Origin: Provencibacterium sp.
GTDB taxonomy: Bacteria > Bacillota > Clostridia > Oscillospirales > Ruminococcaceae
Reading direction: 5' to 3'
Length of the DNA: 64,000 nt
NCBI GenBank assembly: GCA_022792175.1
Contig: JAAWAN010000009.1
Span: 92,291-156,290, forward strand
The stretch's first letter is position 1; every line of letters starts with the position of its first letter. Under the pieces are notes generated by a model. The model was not told the DNA's origin. It worked only from the letters and a program-made list of their open reading frames with translations, and made no database searches. Both the position numbers and the translations under genes were made by a program. Below are positions 8,444 to 18,918 of this stretch, in pieces.

Positions 8444-10374
8444 ACCTCCCCCTCCCCGTGCAGAAAGGCATAGAGGCTCTTTGCGGCCGCCGCCGTCATC
8501 CCCGGCGCGGCGGCAAGCTCCTGCTCGCAGGCGCTGCGGATGGCTGCCATCGTTTTAAAATGCGAAAAAAGCGCCTTCGCGCGCGCGGGGCCCACCCCCT
8601 GCGCCTTGCAGAGCTCCAGCTGCAGCGCGCCTGTGCGGTGTTTTTTGCGGGAAAAGGAGATGGTGTAGCGATGTACCTCATCCTGTATCTGGGTAATGAA
8701 GGAAAAGACCCGCCGGTTGGCACTCACCACAATCTCCCCGCCGTCCGAGGCGACGGCGCGGGTGCGGTGCCGCTCATCCTTGACCATCCCATAGACGGGG
8801 ATATCGATGCCGAACTGCTCCAAAACCTGTTTGGCCACCGCTACATGGCCCTGTCCGCCGTCGATAAGCCACAAATCAGGCAAACGGGCAAAGCCCTCCG
8901 CCTGCGGCGCCTCCCCATCCCCGGCTTCTCTCTCCCCGTTCGCCTCTTCGGCGGCCTGCGCATCCAGAAACCGCTGCAGGCGGCGGGAGAGCATCTCGTG
9001 CATGCTCGCATAGTCATCCGGCGCGCCGGAAACCGACTTGATCGAAAACTTCCGGTAGGCCCCCCGGCGGGGAGCCGCCCCCTCAAAGACCACCATGCCG
9101 CCCACAATCGTATCCGCGCCGATGTTGGAAATATCAAAGGCCTCGATATACTGCGGGCTTCTGCTGAGCCCTAAAAGCTTGCTGAGCTCATCGAGCAGTG
9201 CGACCTCCCTGCCGCCCGCGCGCATGCGGTGGCTGAGATACTGGGCTGCATTTTCGCGGCAGAGCTCGACCAGCTGGTTTTTCTGCCCGCGCTGGGGAAC
9301 GATAAGCTCCACCTTTCGCCCCGCATTTTCGCTCAAAAACCGGGCAATGAGTTCGGAATCCTCACATTCCCCATCCAGATAGACCCTTTTCGGCAGGTCG
9401 CTGCATTCGGCATAGTAGCGCATTAAAAACTCGGCGCGCACCGTTTCGGGCGCGCTGTCGGTCGAAAGCAGAAAGTCCTTCTTATCGCAGAGCCGCTCCC
9501 CCCGGTAGAGCATAACGCAGGCCCCATACCGGTCGCTGCCGACGGCGATGGCGACGATGTCGCAGTTATCCACCCCGGCATAGATCACATTCTGCTGCTG
9601 GCCGACCCGCCGTATCGCCTGCAGCCGGTCGCGCAGGCGGGCCGCCGTTTCAAAATCCAGCCGCTCGGCCGCCTCGTTCATCTGCCGCTCAATGCTCTCG
9701 CAGACCTCTGCGGTCCCCCCGCGGATAAAGCGCAGCGCGCCCTCAAACGCCTCATTATAGGTTTCCAGCGAAATCTTCCCCGAGCAGACGCCCATACACT
9801 GCCTGATATGATAATTTAAGCAGGGCCGCCCCTTTTTAAAATCCTCCGGGAAGCGGCGGCTGCAGGTCGGTAGCATGAAAATCCGGTTGGCCTGCTCCAC
9901 CGTCTGGCTGACGACGAAGTTGGAGAGGTAGGGACCGATATACCCTTCGGCTGCCTCCTTTTTGTCATAAACGGCGCTCAGCCGCCGCCAGGGTCCCTGC
10001 GAAATACAGATATAGGAATAGCCCTTGTCATCCTTGAGCAAAATATTGTATTTGGGCTTATGCTGCTTAATCAGGCTGCATTCGAGCAGCAGCGCCTCAA
10101 ATTCGCTGCTGGTGAGGATGTAGCTGAAATCCTCCACATTCTCCACCATCGCCAGCACCTTGGGAGTGTGCCCATCCAGCGCGCGGAAATAGCTGGTCAC
10201 CCGGTTTTTTAAATGCTTGGCCTTGCCGATATAGATAATCTCCCCTGTCCGGCCGCGCATCAGGTAAACGCCCGACTGCAGGGGCAGCTCGTTTGCCTTT
10301 TTGCGCAGCCGGGCAATCCGCTCGGTATCTATCAAGCCGCCCGCCTCCTTCCCCGCCCTTTTTGGGTGGAACAA
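8440..10374 (-). CDS. uvrC: Excinuclease ABC subunit C (true start may be slightly downstream, at the LIDTERIARLR region)
   Basis: LPLQSGVYLMRGRTGEIIYIGKAKHLKNRVTSYF (GIY-YIG), UVR motif, RNase H-like region, C-terminal HhH. Confidence 0.96.
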   Translation of the reverse strand: MFHPKRAGKEAGGLIDTERIARLRKKANELPLQSGVYLMRGRTGEIIYIGKAKHLKNRVTSYFRALDGHTPKVLAMVENVEDFSYILTSSEFEALLLECSLIKQHKPKYNILLKDDKGYSYICISQGPWRRLSAVYDKKEAAEGYIGPYLSNFVVSQTVEQANRIFMLPTCSRRFPEDFKKGRPCLNYHIRQCMGVCSGKISLETYNEAFEGALRFIRGGTAEVCESIERQMNEAAERLDFETAARLRDRLQAIRRVGQQQNVIYAGVDNCDIVAIAVGSDRYGACVMLYRGERLCDKKDFLLSTDSAPETVRAEFLMRYYAECSDLPKRVYLDGECEDSELIARFLSENAGRKVELIVPQRGQKNQLVELCRENAAQYLSHRMRAGGREVALLDELSKLLGLSRSPQYIEAFDISNIGADTIVGGMVVFEGAAPRRGAYRKFSIKSVSGAPDDYASMHEMLSRRLQRFLDAQAAEEANGEREAGDGEAPQAEGFARLPDLWLIDGGQGHVAVAKQVLEQFGIDIPVYGMVKDERHRTRAVASDGGEIVVSANRRVFSFITQIQDEVHRYTISFSRKKHRTGALQLELCKAQGVGPARAKALFSHFKTMAAIRSACEQELAAAPGMTAAAAKSLYAFLHGEGEV

Positions 10375-10405
10375 ATACGCCGCCAGCGGTTCTGCTAGCG
10401 GCGTA
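10374..10405. terminator. Probable terminator downstream of ptsH
   Basis: aatacgccgc...gcggcgtatt inverted repeat. Confidence 0.55.
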
Positions 10406-10457
10406 TTCCATCGGTTTGTTTTTCAGCAGCTGCTCTCTGTTTGCTTCGCGCTCTGCC

Positions 10458-10721
10458 CTATTCGGCAAAACCGCTCTCCACAAGCTTCACCAGTTCGGCA
10501 ACCGCCTGCTGCTCATCCGAGCCATCGGCAATAATCTTAATCGTTGCACCGCCAACAATGCCAAGAGAAAGAACGCCCAGAAGGCTCTTCGCATTGACCC
10601 GGCGCTCCTCCTTCTCAATCCAAATGGAGGATTTGAACTCATTCGCCTTCTGAATAAAGAAAGTGGCGGGGCGGGCATGCAGGCCTACCTGATTCTGAAC
10701 GGGAACATCTTTAACAAACAT
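10458..10721 (-). CDS. ptsH: HPr family phosphocarrier protein with canonical His-15 and Ser-46 motifs
   Basis: VGLHARPATFFIQKANEF...NAKSLLGVLSLGI. Confidence 0.9.
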   Translation of the reverse strand: MFVKDVPVQNQVGLHARPATFFIQKANEFKSSIWIEKEERRVNAKSLLGVLSLGIVGGATIKIIADGSDEQQAVAELVKLVESGFAE

Positions 10722-10784
10722 ATTCGCTACTCCCTTACCTAGTTACATGATTTAACTATCTACGAACTTACTCCTGATGTTTTT

Positions 10785-10813
10785 ATTATATACATCCCGC
10801 CCGGCTTCGTCAA
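10785..10813 (-). promoter_or_regulatory. Sigma-70 type promoter for ptsH
   Basis: Minus strand TTGACG-N17-TATAAT. Confidence 0.8.
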
Positions 10814-10962
10814 CGATTATTCCGGCCGTTTTTGGTCCAGAAGGCCGAATTTCTGCTTGTTATCTATCTAACGAACAATTTTTTTGCACACAGTTGTGGC
10901 AGATGCACAAATTTTTTTCCACGACTGCCGGACAGCTGTCAGGGTGCCGGAAGCATTTCCCT

Positions 10963-11754
10963 CTATATTCCGGCATCCGCCCCCGTGTCTTTTCCTGCAT
11001 CAGAGAACCCGTTTTTCTCCTGTATCTCCTGCTGCAGCCGCTGCAGAAAGAGCCTGTCCGCCTTATCCAGTTCGGCCTGCCTCAACATATCCGGGCGGCG
11101 TGCAAGGGTCAGCCGGAGCGCCTCATCCCGCCGCCAGCGGGCAATATTTTTATGGTGCCCGCTGAGCAGCACCTCCGGAACGGCGCGGCCATGCCAGACC
11201 GGCGGGCGGGTATAGTGCGGGTATTCGAGCAGCCCGCCCTGGTGGCTCTCCTCGGTGTAGCAGCTCTCATCGCTCAAAACCCCTTCGCACAGCCGGCCGA
11301 CGGCATCGACCACCACCAGCGCGCCCAGCTCCCCGCCGGTGAGCACATAGTCCCCGATGGAAATCTCCTCATCGACAATCTCATCCAGAATGCGCTGGTC
11401 CACCCCTTCATAGTGCCCGCAAATCAGCAGAAGGTGAGAAAAGCCGGCCAGCTGCGCGGCCTTTTTCTGACAGAAGACCGTCCCCTTCGGGGAGAGATAG
11501 ATAACATGCGGCCGCACCCCGCGCAGCCGCTCGATATACCGAAAGCAGTTATAAATGGGGGTGGGTTCGAGCACCATCCCCATCCCGCCGCCATAGGGGG
11601 AATCGTCCACCCGGCCGTGCTTGTTTTCCGAAAAGCCGCGGATATCGTGGCAGTCCACCTGCAGCTTGCCGGCTGCCCGCGCCCGGCCGATGATGCTTTC
11701 GGAAAGCACCGACCCGCACATTTCGGGAAACAGCGTCGCGATATCAATAATCAT
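10963..11754 (-). CDS. trmD: tRNA (guanine(37)-N(1))-methyltransferase
   Basis: MIIDIATLFPEMCGSVLSESIIGRA...DDSPYGGGMGMVLEP...GDYVLTGGELGALVVVDAVGR. Confidence 0.97.
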   Translation of the reverse strand: MIIDIATLFPEMCGSVLSESIIGRARAAGKLQVDCHDIRGFSENKHGRVDDSPYGGGMGMVLEPTPIYNCFRYIERLRGVRPHVIYLSPKGTVFCQKKAAQLAGFSHLLLICGHYEGVDQRILDEIVDEEISIGDYVLTGGELGALVVVDAVGRLCEGVLSDESCYTEESHQGGLLEYPHYTRPPVWHGRAVPEVLLSGHHKNIARWRRDEALRLTLARRPDMLRQAELDKADRLFLQRLQQEIQEKNGFSDAGKDTGADAGI

Positions 11755-12254
11755 TCGAACAGCCCCCTGAGCGGCCGGATATCCACCCGTCCGCCGGCAA
11801 CATCTACCCCCAGTACCACCTGCGGAATCTTGGGGATCAGCCGCTCGCTCCCATCTGAAAAGCGGATATGCCAGACATCGTTCGCCCCGGTTTTGGAAAC
11901 ATCGCAGAGAACGCCATAGAGCGCGCCGGTGTCTATATCATAGACCCTGAGGCCGAGAAGATCCTGAATCAGGTATTCCCCCGGCGAAATCGGAATCTCA
12001 TCCCGGTGAACGTAAAGGATCTTTCCCCGCAGGGCGGCGGCCGCTTCGACGGTATCCACCCCCGCAAGCTTTAAAATCACCATGTTTTTCTGCACCCGCC
12101 CGCGCTCGAGCGCCACCGGGTTCTCCGGCCTTCCGACGCGCACCTCACAAAGGCCCGCCAGAAATTCCGCTTCATCGCACCAGGGCTGCGCCTTTACCTC
12201 CCCATGCACCCCATGGGTAGAAACAATCTTCCCGGTTTCTATATATTCCTTCAA
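11751..12254 (-). CDS. rimM: Ribosome maturation factor RimM
   Basis: IETGKIVSTHGVHGEVKAQPWCDEAEF...; PRC-barrel; TTG start chosen after RBS ggaggacggcggc. Confidence 0.93.
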   Translation of the reverse strand: MKEYIETGKIVSTHGVHGEVKAQPWCDEAEFLAGLCEVRVGRPENPVALERGRVQKNMVILKLAGVDTVEAAAALRGKILYVHRDEIPISPGEYLIQDLLGLRVYDIDTGALYGVLCDVSKTGANDVWHIRFSDGSERLIPKIPQVVLGVDVAGGRVDIRPLRGLFE

Positions 12255-12339
12255 GCCGCCGTCCTCCTGTAATAAGCAAAAAAGGGGGGCCTGCCGCAAC
12301 AGGCAACGCCGTTTGCAGCAGGCCTCCGCCTTTTAAAGC

Positions 12340-12579
12340 TCAGTCGATTTCCACCATGACCTTCTGGTCGGCCCGGGCCGCGCAGGCGCGCACCACCGTG
12401 CGTATCGCCTTGGCAATGCGGCCCTGCTTGCCGATTACCCGCCCCATATCGTCGGGGGCGACATGCAGATGGTAGATAACGGTTCCCTCTGCATCCGGCT
12501 CGGCGGCCGTCACCGTGACCGCATCCTTCTGGTCAACCAGGCCTCTGGCAATCGTCCCAATCAGTTCTTCCATGCTCAA
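12340..12579 (-). CDS. khpA: KH domain RNA-binding protein (KhpA/YlqC family)
   Basis: MEELIGTIARGLVDQKDAV...MGRVIGKQGRIAKAIRTVVRA; between rpsP and rimM. Confidence 0.92.
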   Translation of the reverse strand: MSMEELIGTIARGLVDQKDAVTVTAAEPDAEGTVIYHLHVAPDDMGRVIGKQGRIAKAIRTVVRACAARADQKVMVEID

Positions 12580-12604
12580 TGCCTGTACCTTTCAAACTGC
12601 CGGT

Positions 12605-12847
12605 TTAAAGAACGCCGTTCTTTTTGAGCAGCGCCTTTACCGTATCGGTCGGCTGAGCGCCGGTCGCCAGCCACTTCTTGGTCTTTTCCGCATCGATGGA
12701 AACAGCCGCAGGATTCTTGGTGGGATCGTAGGTGCCGACCTCCTCAATAAACCGGCCATCGCGCGGATAGCGGGAATCCGCAACCACAATGCGATAAAAC
12801 GGCGCCTTCTTTGCGCCCATTCTTCTGAGTCTGATTTTAACCGCCAT
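12605..12847 (-). CDS. rpsP: 30S ribosomal protein S16
   Basis: [42 protein letters not shown]. Confidence 0.98.
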   Translation of the reverse strand: MAVKIRLRRMGAKKAPFYRIVVADSRYPRDGRFIEEVGTYDPTKNPAAVSIDAEKTKKWLATGAQPTDTVKALLKKNGVL

Positions 12848-13002
12848 GCCTGTTACCTCCTGTTTTTCTCTTGCTTTTTCCTCTTCAGCCGCCCGGCCGC
12901 AAAAGCCGGCTGCGGCGCTGTATATTGCAGCTCGGTGAGCTCAATATCGTTTCATCCATTCCCGGGCAGAAAAGCGGCCCGCCGAAAACAGGGCCTTTTC
13001 TG

Positions 13003-14355
13003 TCAGGGCAGCATGCCCGGCGGGGGCATCATGCCGCCGAAGGGCATGCGGCGCTTTCCCCTGCGGCCGGTGAGCTGCTTCATCATCTGCTGCATCTGCC
13101 TGAACTGCTTTAAAAGGCGGTTAACGTCCTCCACCGCCGTTCCGCTGCCCGCCGCTATGCGCCGCTTGCGGGAGGGGGTGATGATGTCCGGCTTTTCCCG
13201 CTCGCGCAGCGTCATCGACTGGATAATCGCCTCAATCTTTTTGAGCTCCTTTTCTCCCCGCTCGGTGTCCTCATCCCTGATTTTTCCCGCAACGCCGGGG
13301 ATCATCGAAAGGATCTGGCCGAGCGGGCCTATCGACTGAATCTGTTTCATCTGCTCGAGCAGGTCGCTCATATCGAACTTGTTTTCCTTCAGGCGCTGCG
13401 CCGTTTTCAGGGCGGCCTTCTCGTCGAGCTCGGTTTCCGCCTTCTCAATGAGGGTGAGCACATCCCCCATGCCGAGAATGCGCGAGGCCATCCGGTCGGG
13501 ATAAAACGGCTCGAGATCCTCTAGCTTTTCGCCGGTGCCCGCAAATTTAATCGGCTTGCCGGTGACCGCGCGCACCGAAAGGGCCGCGCCGCCGCGGGTA
13601 TCACCGTCGAGCTTGGTGAGAATCACCCCGTCTATGCCGAGCTGCTCGTCAAACGCCTTGGCGACGTTGACCGAATCCTGGCCGACCATCGCATCTACCA
13701 CCAGCAGAATCTCGTGGGGATGAACCGCCTCTTTAATGCTCTGCAGCTCCTGCATAAGCGCCTCATCAATATGCAGGCGGCCGGCCGTATCGAGAATAAC
13801 CGGGTCATAGCCATAGTCCTTCGCATGCGCGACCGCCTTTTCTGCAATCAGCACCGGGTTCTCCTGCCCCATCTCAAAAACGGGAGTGCTGACCTTTTCG
13901 CCGACCACCTTGAGCTGCTCAATAGCCGCCGGACGGTAGACGTCGCAGGCAGCCAGCAGCGGGCGCTTGCCGGTCGATTTGAAATAGCGGGCAAGCTTGG
14001 CCGAATGGGTGGTTTTGCCCGAGCCCTGCAGGCCGCACATCATCAAAACGGTCGGCTTTTTGGAGGAAAAGTTTATCCTCGCCTGCTCCGAGCCCATCAG
14101 CGCGGTCATTTCATCGCGCACGATTTTAATGACCTGCTGCGCGGGCGTCAGGCTGGAGAGCACCTCGGCGCCGACCGCCTTTTCGGTCACCGCCTTCACA
14201 AAATCGCGGGCCACCTTGAAATTAACGTCCGCCTCGAGCAGCGCCAGACGTACCTCCCGCATCGCCTCGCGGATGTCCTCCTCCTTGAGCTTTCCCTTGC
14301 CGCGCAGCTTTTTAAAAGCCGCATTCAGCTTTTCGCTGAGCCCTTCAAATGCCAT
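13003..14355 (-). CDS. ffh: Signal recognition particle protein Ffh
   Basis: MAFEGLSEKLNAAFKKLRGKGKL...GLQGSGKTTHSAKLA...DTAGRLHIDEALM; C-terminal M domain. Confidence 0.97.
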   Translation of the reverse strand: MAFEGLSEKLNAAFKKLRGKGKLKEEDIREAMREVRLALLEADVNFKVARDFVKAVTEKAVGAEVLSSLTPAQQVIKIVRDEMTALMGSEQARINFSSKKPTVLMMCGLQGSGKTTHSAKLARYFKSTGKRPLLAACDVYRPAAIEQLKVVGEKVSTPVFEMGQENPVLIAEKAVAHAKDYGYDPVILDTAGRLHIDEALMQELQSIKEAVHPHEILLVVDAMVGQDSVNVAKAFDEQLGIDGVILTKLDGDTRGGAALSVRAVTGKPIKFAGTGEKLEDLEPFYPDRMASRILGMGDVLTLIEKAETELDEKAALKTAQRLKENKFDMSDLLEQMKQIQSIGPLGQILSMIPGVAGKIRDEDTERGEKELKKIEAIIQSMTLREREKPDIITPSRKRRIAAGSGTAVEDVNRLLKQFRQMQQMMKQLTGRRGKRRMPFGGMMPPPGMLP

Positions 14356-14384
14356 GCTCTCCCCCCTTTTTCCAAAAAAAACCG

Positions 14385-14750
14385 TCAGTCGCGGCTAAGC
14401 TTTAGAGCCAGCCGCGCAATCTCCCCCGCCTTCGCATAAATGCCTGAGGAGGCGCCCATCCGATCGCTCTCAAACTGGATATCCTTCGCATACTGCGCGA
14501 TTTTGCCGAGGTCCTGCTGCATCTGCCCAAAGCGCCTGGCGAGGCCAAGCCTCTCCTCGAGCTCCAAAAGCGTCGCCTCGGCGCGCTTAATGGAGTCGCG
14601 CACCCCCTGCCGCGTGATACCGCTGTCCGAAGCAATCTCTGCCAGCGACAGGTCTTCGTTGTAGTAGAGGTCAATGACCTCCTTCTGCTTTTCGGTCAGC
14701 ATATCGCCGTAAAAATCGAAGAGCACCGTAATAGTGAGGTCCTTGGGCAT
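14385..14750 (-). CDS. ylxM: YlxM/UPF0122 family HTH protein
   Basis: LFDFYGDMLTEKQKEVIDLYYNEDLSLAEIASDSGITRQGVRDSIKRAE; upstream of ffh. Confidence 0.93.
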   Translation of the reverse strand: MPKDLTITVLFDFYGDMLTEKQKEVIDLYYNEDLSLAEIASDSGITRQGVRDSIKRAEATLLELEERLGLARRFGQMQQDLGKIAQYAKDIQFESDRMGASSGIYAKAGEIARLALKLSRD

Positions 14751-14807
14751 TCGGCGAAGCCTCCCTCTCTGTAAAGTGCATCCCTTTTACACCGCGCGTA
14801 CCTTTGT

Positions 14808-14836
14808 ATTATATCGGGTTCTCCTCCCGCTGTCAA
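14808..14836 (-). promoter_or_regulatory. Sigma-70 type promoter for the ylxM-ffh operon
   Basis: Minus strand TTGACA-N17-TATAAT. A TGTAAA/TTTACA inverted repeat (14770-14791) lies in the leader. Confidence 0.85.
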
Positions 14837-15011
14837 GTGCTTTTTCTTTACAGTCGCAAAATGTCAAAGGGATACCGTCCGCCCGGACAGTCTGTTTTTA
14901 TTATAGTGAGAGAGGATGTTAAAAAGAAGGGAAAAAGGGCCGCCCAGAAAATTCTTTCTCCGGCCCGCTTTCCGCCGCGCCTTTAAACCCCTCCTGCTTT
15001 CCTTCAAAATT

Positions 15012-15053
15012 AAACAGGCGCGGCTGCCGGAAACCGGCAGGCGCGCCTGTTTT
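15012..15053 (-). terminator. Intrinsic terminator downstream of purL
   Basis: aaacaggcgcggctgccgg-aaa-ccggcaggcgcgcctgttttt. Confidence 0.8.
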
Positions 15054-15061
15054 TGCCAATC

Positions 15062-18000
15062 TCAAACCTTAAAATACTCAACTGCGCTTTCGAAGAGGTG
15101 CTGATCCTTGCTACCGGCCACATTGCGGTAGAGACTCTCGCCGAAGCGCTCCGAATGGCCCATCTTGCCGAGGACGCGCCCATCCGGCGAAAGGATGCCC
15201 TCAATCGCCTGCACCGAGCCGTTGGGGTTATAACGGATATCCATCGTCGGGTTGCCGTCCGCGTCCACATACTGGGTGGCCACCTGGCCGTTATCTGCCA
15301 GGCACTGCAGTGTTGTCTCATCCGCGATAAAGCGGCCCTCCCCATGGGAGATAACGATGGTGTGCACCTCGCCGGGCTGGCACTTCTGCAGCCAGGGGGA
15401 CTTGTTCGAGGCGATGCGGGTGCGCACAAGCATCGACTGGTGGCGGCCGATGGTGTTATAGGTCAGCGTCGGGGATTTTTCATCTACCGGGCGAATGGAG
15501 CCAAACGGTAAGAGCCCCAGCTTGATAAGCGCCTGGAAGCCGTTGCAGATGCCGATCATCAGCCCGTCGCGTTCGCTGAGCAGCTTATGCACCTGCTCGG
15601 TCATGCGGGGGTTGCGGAAGAAGGAAACGATGAATTTCGCGCTGCCGTCCGGCTCATCGCCGCCCGAGAAGCCGCCAGGCAGGGCAATCATCTGGCTTTC
15701 CGCCACAGCAGTGGAAAGTCTTCTTACCGACTCCTCAATGTCGCCAGCCGAGAGATTGCGCAAAACGACAATCTCCGCCTGCGCCCCCGCGCGCTCAAAG
15801 GCGCGGGCCATATCATATTCGCAGTTGGTGCCCGGGAAGACCGGGATAACCGCCTTCGGCTTTTTGCAGCCGATGCGGGGGGCAGCGCAGCTGCTCTCCG
15901 GATAAGAAAAAACCTCCGGCCTGCTCTCATCCACCGGGGAAAGGTAGGGATAAACCGGGGAGAGCTTGTTTTCATAGGCGGCCTGAACCGGCAGCAGACT
16001 CACCCGCTCGCCGCCGAGCGAGAAGGAATAGTCGCGCGTTGTCCTGCCGATATGCACCGCGCCGGGAATCTCAGTGTCGCTCTCAAAAAGGAAGCCGCCG
16101 ATAGCCGGACGAAGCAACTCCTCGAGCGTCAGCTTCTCTTCGGCCTTAAAGCCAATATGGTTGCCGAAGGACATTTTGCAAAGCCCTTCAAGTGCGCCGC
16201 CCGCGCCGATCGCCCAGACCGAACGCGCCACCCTTTTGGCAATCAGCCCCTGCATCTGCCGGAAGATTTCATTTACGCTTTCAAAGTCCGGATAGGTCCC
16301 CTCCGGCGTTTCGATATAGCGGGGGAGCAGCAGGTAAACAAAGTTATCCGCCCCCTTGAATTCGGGAGAGGCGATATGGTGCGCGTTCCCCATCGAAACG
16401 GCGAAGGAAACGAGCGTCGGCGGAACATCTATCGATTCAAAGCTGCCGGACATCGAGTCCTTGCCGCCAATGGCGCCCGCATGCAGCGCCAGCTGAGCAT
16501 CCAGCGCGCCGAGCAGGGCGGCCATCGGCAGCCCCCAGCGCTTCGGATCGCCCTTGGTGCGCGGGAAATATTCCTGGAAGGAGAGCCAGCAGCGTCCGGC
16601 GTCCCCACCCGCCGCAACCAGGCGGGCTATCGATTCGGTAACGGCCAGCTGCGCCCCCAGATGGGGGTTCGCCTCGGAAAGATAGGGGTCAAAGCCGTAG
16701 GCCATCACCGAGCAGGAGCTGGTCTCCCCGTGCAGAACGGGGATTTTGGCAGCCATCGCCTGCGTGGGGGTGAGCTGGTAGCGCCCGCCGAAGGGCATCA
16801 GCACCGTGCCCGCGCCGATGGTCGAATCAAACCGCTCGCTAAGCCCCTTCTGAGAGCAGCGGTTGAGGGCGCTCATATGGGAAACGAGCGTTTCGCGCAG
16901 CGAACCGGCGGGCTTTACCGCCGGGCAGGGCTTTCCGGCCCTGACGAGCACATCCGTATCCTTCTCGGCACCGTTGGAATTTAAAAAGGAGCGGGAAAGG
17001 CTGACGATGGTGTTCCCCCTCCACTGCATGCGCAGCCGGGGTTCCTGCTCCACCACCGCTACGCGCACCGCCGAGAGGTTCTCCTCGGCTGCCAGCTCGA
17101 TAAAACGCTCTTCATCTGCAGCGGAGACAACCACCGCCATGCGCTCCTGCGATTCGCTGATGGCAAGCTCGGTGCCGTCAAGCCCCTCATATTTCTGCGG
17201 AACAGCATCCAAGTTAATCGAAAGCCCGTCCGCAAGCTCGCCGACCGCCACCGAAACGCCGCCTGCGCCGAAATCGTTGCAGCGCTTTATCAGCCGGGTC
17301 GCTTCGGGGTTGCGGAAAAGCCGCTGGAGCTTGCGCTCCTCGGGGGGATTGCCCTTTTGCACCTCGGCCGCGCAGGTGGAGAGAGAGGAGAGGGTGTGCA
17401 CCTTTGAGGAGCCGGTCGCGCCCCCGCAGCCGTCCCGCCCGGTGCGTCCGCCGAGCAGCAGCACCACATCTCCCGGCTGCGGACGCTCACGGCGCACATT
17501 TTCTGCCGGGGCCGCGCCGATGACGGCGCCAATTTCCAGCCGCTTTGCCGCATAGCCGGGGTGGTATATCTCATTGACCAGGCCGGTCGCAAGACCGATC
17601 TGATTGCCATAGGAGGAATAGCCGGCTGCCGCCGTCGTCACCAGCTTTCTCTGCGGGAGCTTGCCGGGCAGCGTTTCCGAAACAGGGACGAGCGGGTCGG
17701 CCGCGCCGGTGACGCGCATCGCCTGATAAACATAGCTGCGCCCGGAGAGCGGGTCGCGTATCGCTCCGCCAAGGCAGGTGGCCGCGCCGCCGAACGGCTC
17801 AATCTCGGTCGGATGGTTGTGGGTTTCGTTTTTGAACATCAACAGCCAGTCTTCCTGTTTGCCCCCCTGCTCCACCTTGATTTTTACCGAGCAGGCGTTT
17901 ATCTCCTCGCTCTCATCGAGGTCGGGCAGCAGCCCGCGGGCAGAGAGCGCCTTCGCGCCGATGACTGCAAGATCCATCAGCGTCACCGGGCGGTCCTCCC

Positions 18001-18772
18001 GGCCCAGCTCGGCGCGCAGCGAGAGGTAGTTTTCGTAGCTCTTTTTCGCCTGCTCGCTTTCAAAGCTCACCTTGCCGATGCGGGTTAAAAAGGTGGTGTG
18101 GCGGCAGTGGTCCGACCAGTAGGTGTCAATCATGCGGATTTCGGTCAGCGTCGGGTCCCGCCGCTCCTCCTCGCGAAAATACTTCTGGCAGAAGCGCAGG
18201 TCCGAAAGGTCCATCGCAAGGCCATACTGGCTGCAGAAGCCTTCGAGCGCCCGGTCATCATAATCGATAAAGCCGGTCAGGGTGTCGACCGTCTGCGGCT
18301 TTTCGTAGTCCACCTGCAGCGTCTGCGGCTTTTCGAGGGCGGCCTCGCGCGACTCAACGGGGTTGATGAGATAACCCTTGAGCCGTTCAAAATCCTGATC
18401 GCTTATCCTTCCGCGGATGGCATATACCCGGGCGGAACGCACCAGCGGACGCTCCCCGGCAGTCATCAGCTGAATGCACTGGGCGCAGGAGTCGGCGCGC
18501 TGGTCAAACTGGCCGGGCAGGTATTCCACCGCAAAAACCCGGTAGCCCTCTCCATAGGGGTTTTGGGGATAGGTGTCATCCACCGGCGGCTCGGCAAGAA
18601 TCGAACGGCAGGCCTCCTTAAAGGTCTCTTCGCCGATCCCTTCCAAATCGTAACGGTTGAGAAGGTGCAGCTCCTCGAGGCTGAGCCCGAGCGCCGTGCG
18701 CAGATCCTCGAGCGTTTCGGCGGCGGCAACCGCAAAGGGCTTTTTCTTCTCCACAAAAATGCGATATACCAT
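15062..18772 (-). CDS. purL: Phosphoribosylformylglycinamidine synthase, single-chain with C-terminal glutaminase domain
   Basis: MVYRIFVEKKKPFAVAAAETLEDL...; FKNETHNHPTEIEPFGGAATCLGGAIRDPLSGR; C-terminal KPKAVIPVFPGTNCEYDMARAFERAG...IGICNGFQALIKLGLLP. Confidence 0.96.
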   Translation of the reverse strand: MVYRIFVEKKKPFAVAAAETLEDLRTALGLSLEELHLLNRYDLEGIGEETFKEACRSILAEPPVDDTYPQNPYGEGYRVFAVEYLPGQFDQRADSCAQCIQLMTAGERPLVRSARVYAIRGRISDQDFERLKGYLINPVESREAALEKPQTLQVDYEKPQTVDTLTGFIDYDDRALEGFCSQYGLAMDLSDLRFCQKYFREEERRDPTLTEIRMIDTYWSDHCRHTTFLTRIGKVSFESEQAKKSYENYLSLRAELGREDRPVTLMDLAVIGAKALSARGLLPDLDESEEINACSVKIKVEQGGKQEDWLLMFKNETHNHPTEIEPFGGAATCLGGAIRDPLSGRSYVYQAMRVTGAADPLVPVSETLPGKLPQRKLVTTAAAGYSSYGNQIGLATGLVNEIYHPGYAAKRLEIGAVIGAAPAENVRRERPQPGDVVLLLGGRTGRDGCGGATGSSKVHTLSSLSTCAAEVQKGNPPEERKLQRLFRNPEATRLIKRCNDFGAGGVSVAVGELADGLSINLDAVPQKYEGLDGTELAISESQERMAVVVSAADEERFIELAAEENLSAVRVAVVEQEPRLRMQWRGNTIVSLSRSFLNSNGAEKDTDVLVRAGKPCPAVKPAGSLRETLVSHMSALNRCSQKGLSERFDSTIGAGTVLMPFGGRYQLTPTQAMAAKIPVLHGETSSCSVMAYGFDPYLSEANPHLGAQLAVTESIARLVAAGGDAGRCWLSFQEYFPRTKGDPKRWGLPMAALLGALDAQLALHAGAIGGKDSMSGSFESIDVPPTLVSFAVSMGNAHHIASPEFKGADNFVYLLLPRYIETPEGTYPDFESVNEIFRQMQGLIAKRVARSVWAIGAGGALEGLCKMSFGNHIGFKAEEKLTLEELLRPAIGGFLFESDTEIPGAVHIGRTTRDYSFSLGGERVSLLPVQAAYENKLSPVYPYLSPVDESRPEVFSYPESSCAAPRIGCKKPKAVIPVFPGTNCEYDMARAFERAGAQAEIVVLRNLSAGDIEESVRRLSTAVAESQMIALPGGFSGGDEPDGSAKFIVSFFRNPRMTEQVHKLLSERDGLMIGICNGFQALIKLGLLPFGSIRPVDEKSPTLTYNTIGRHQSMLVRTRIASNKSPWLQKCQPGEVHTIVISHGEGRFIADETTLQCLADNGQVATQYVDADGNPTMDIRYNPNGSVQAIEGILSPDGRVLGKMGHSERFGESLYRNVAGSKDQHLFESAVEYFKV

Positions 18773-18918
18773 ATTGGGTATCCTTTCCTTTCTGGCGGTA
18801 ACGCGTTGTTGTGACAGGGCTGCCCGAGAGCATCCCCCCGGTTTATCTGATTCATGGCTGCAGCCCGGCTGCCGCCATGAAATAAAAAACAGCTTCTCCA
18901 TTCCGGCCTGTCTCTTTC

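Noticed and set aside
10405-10963. Absence of rplS next to trmD as an anomaly
   Set aside because: rplS often follows trmD, but it can be located elsewhere; a missing neighbour in one window is not evidence of loss.
15587-16984. 465-aa plus-strand ORF antisense to purL
   Set aside because: Shadow ORF opposite purL; Arg/Ala/Gly-rich, no domain.
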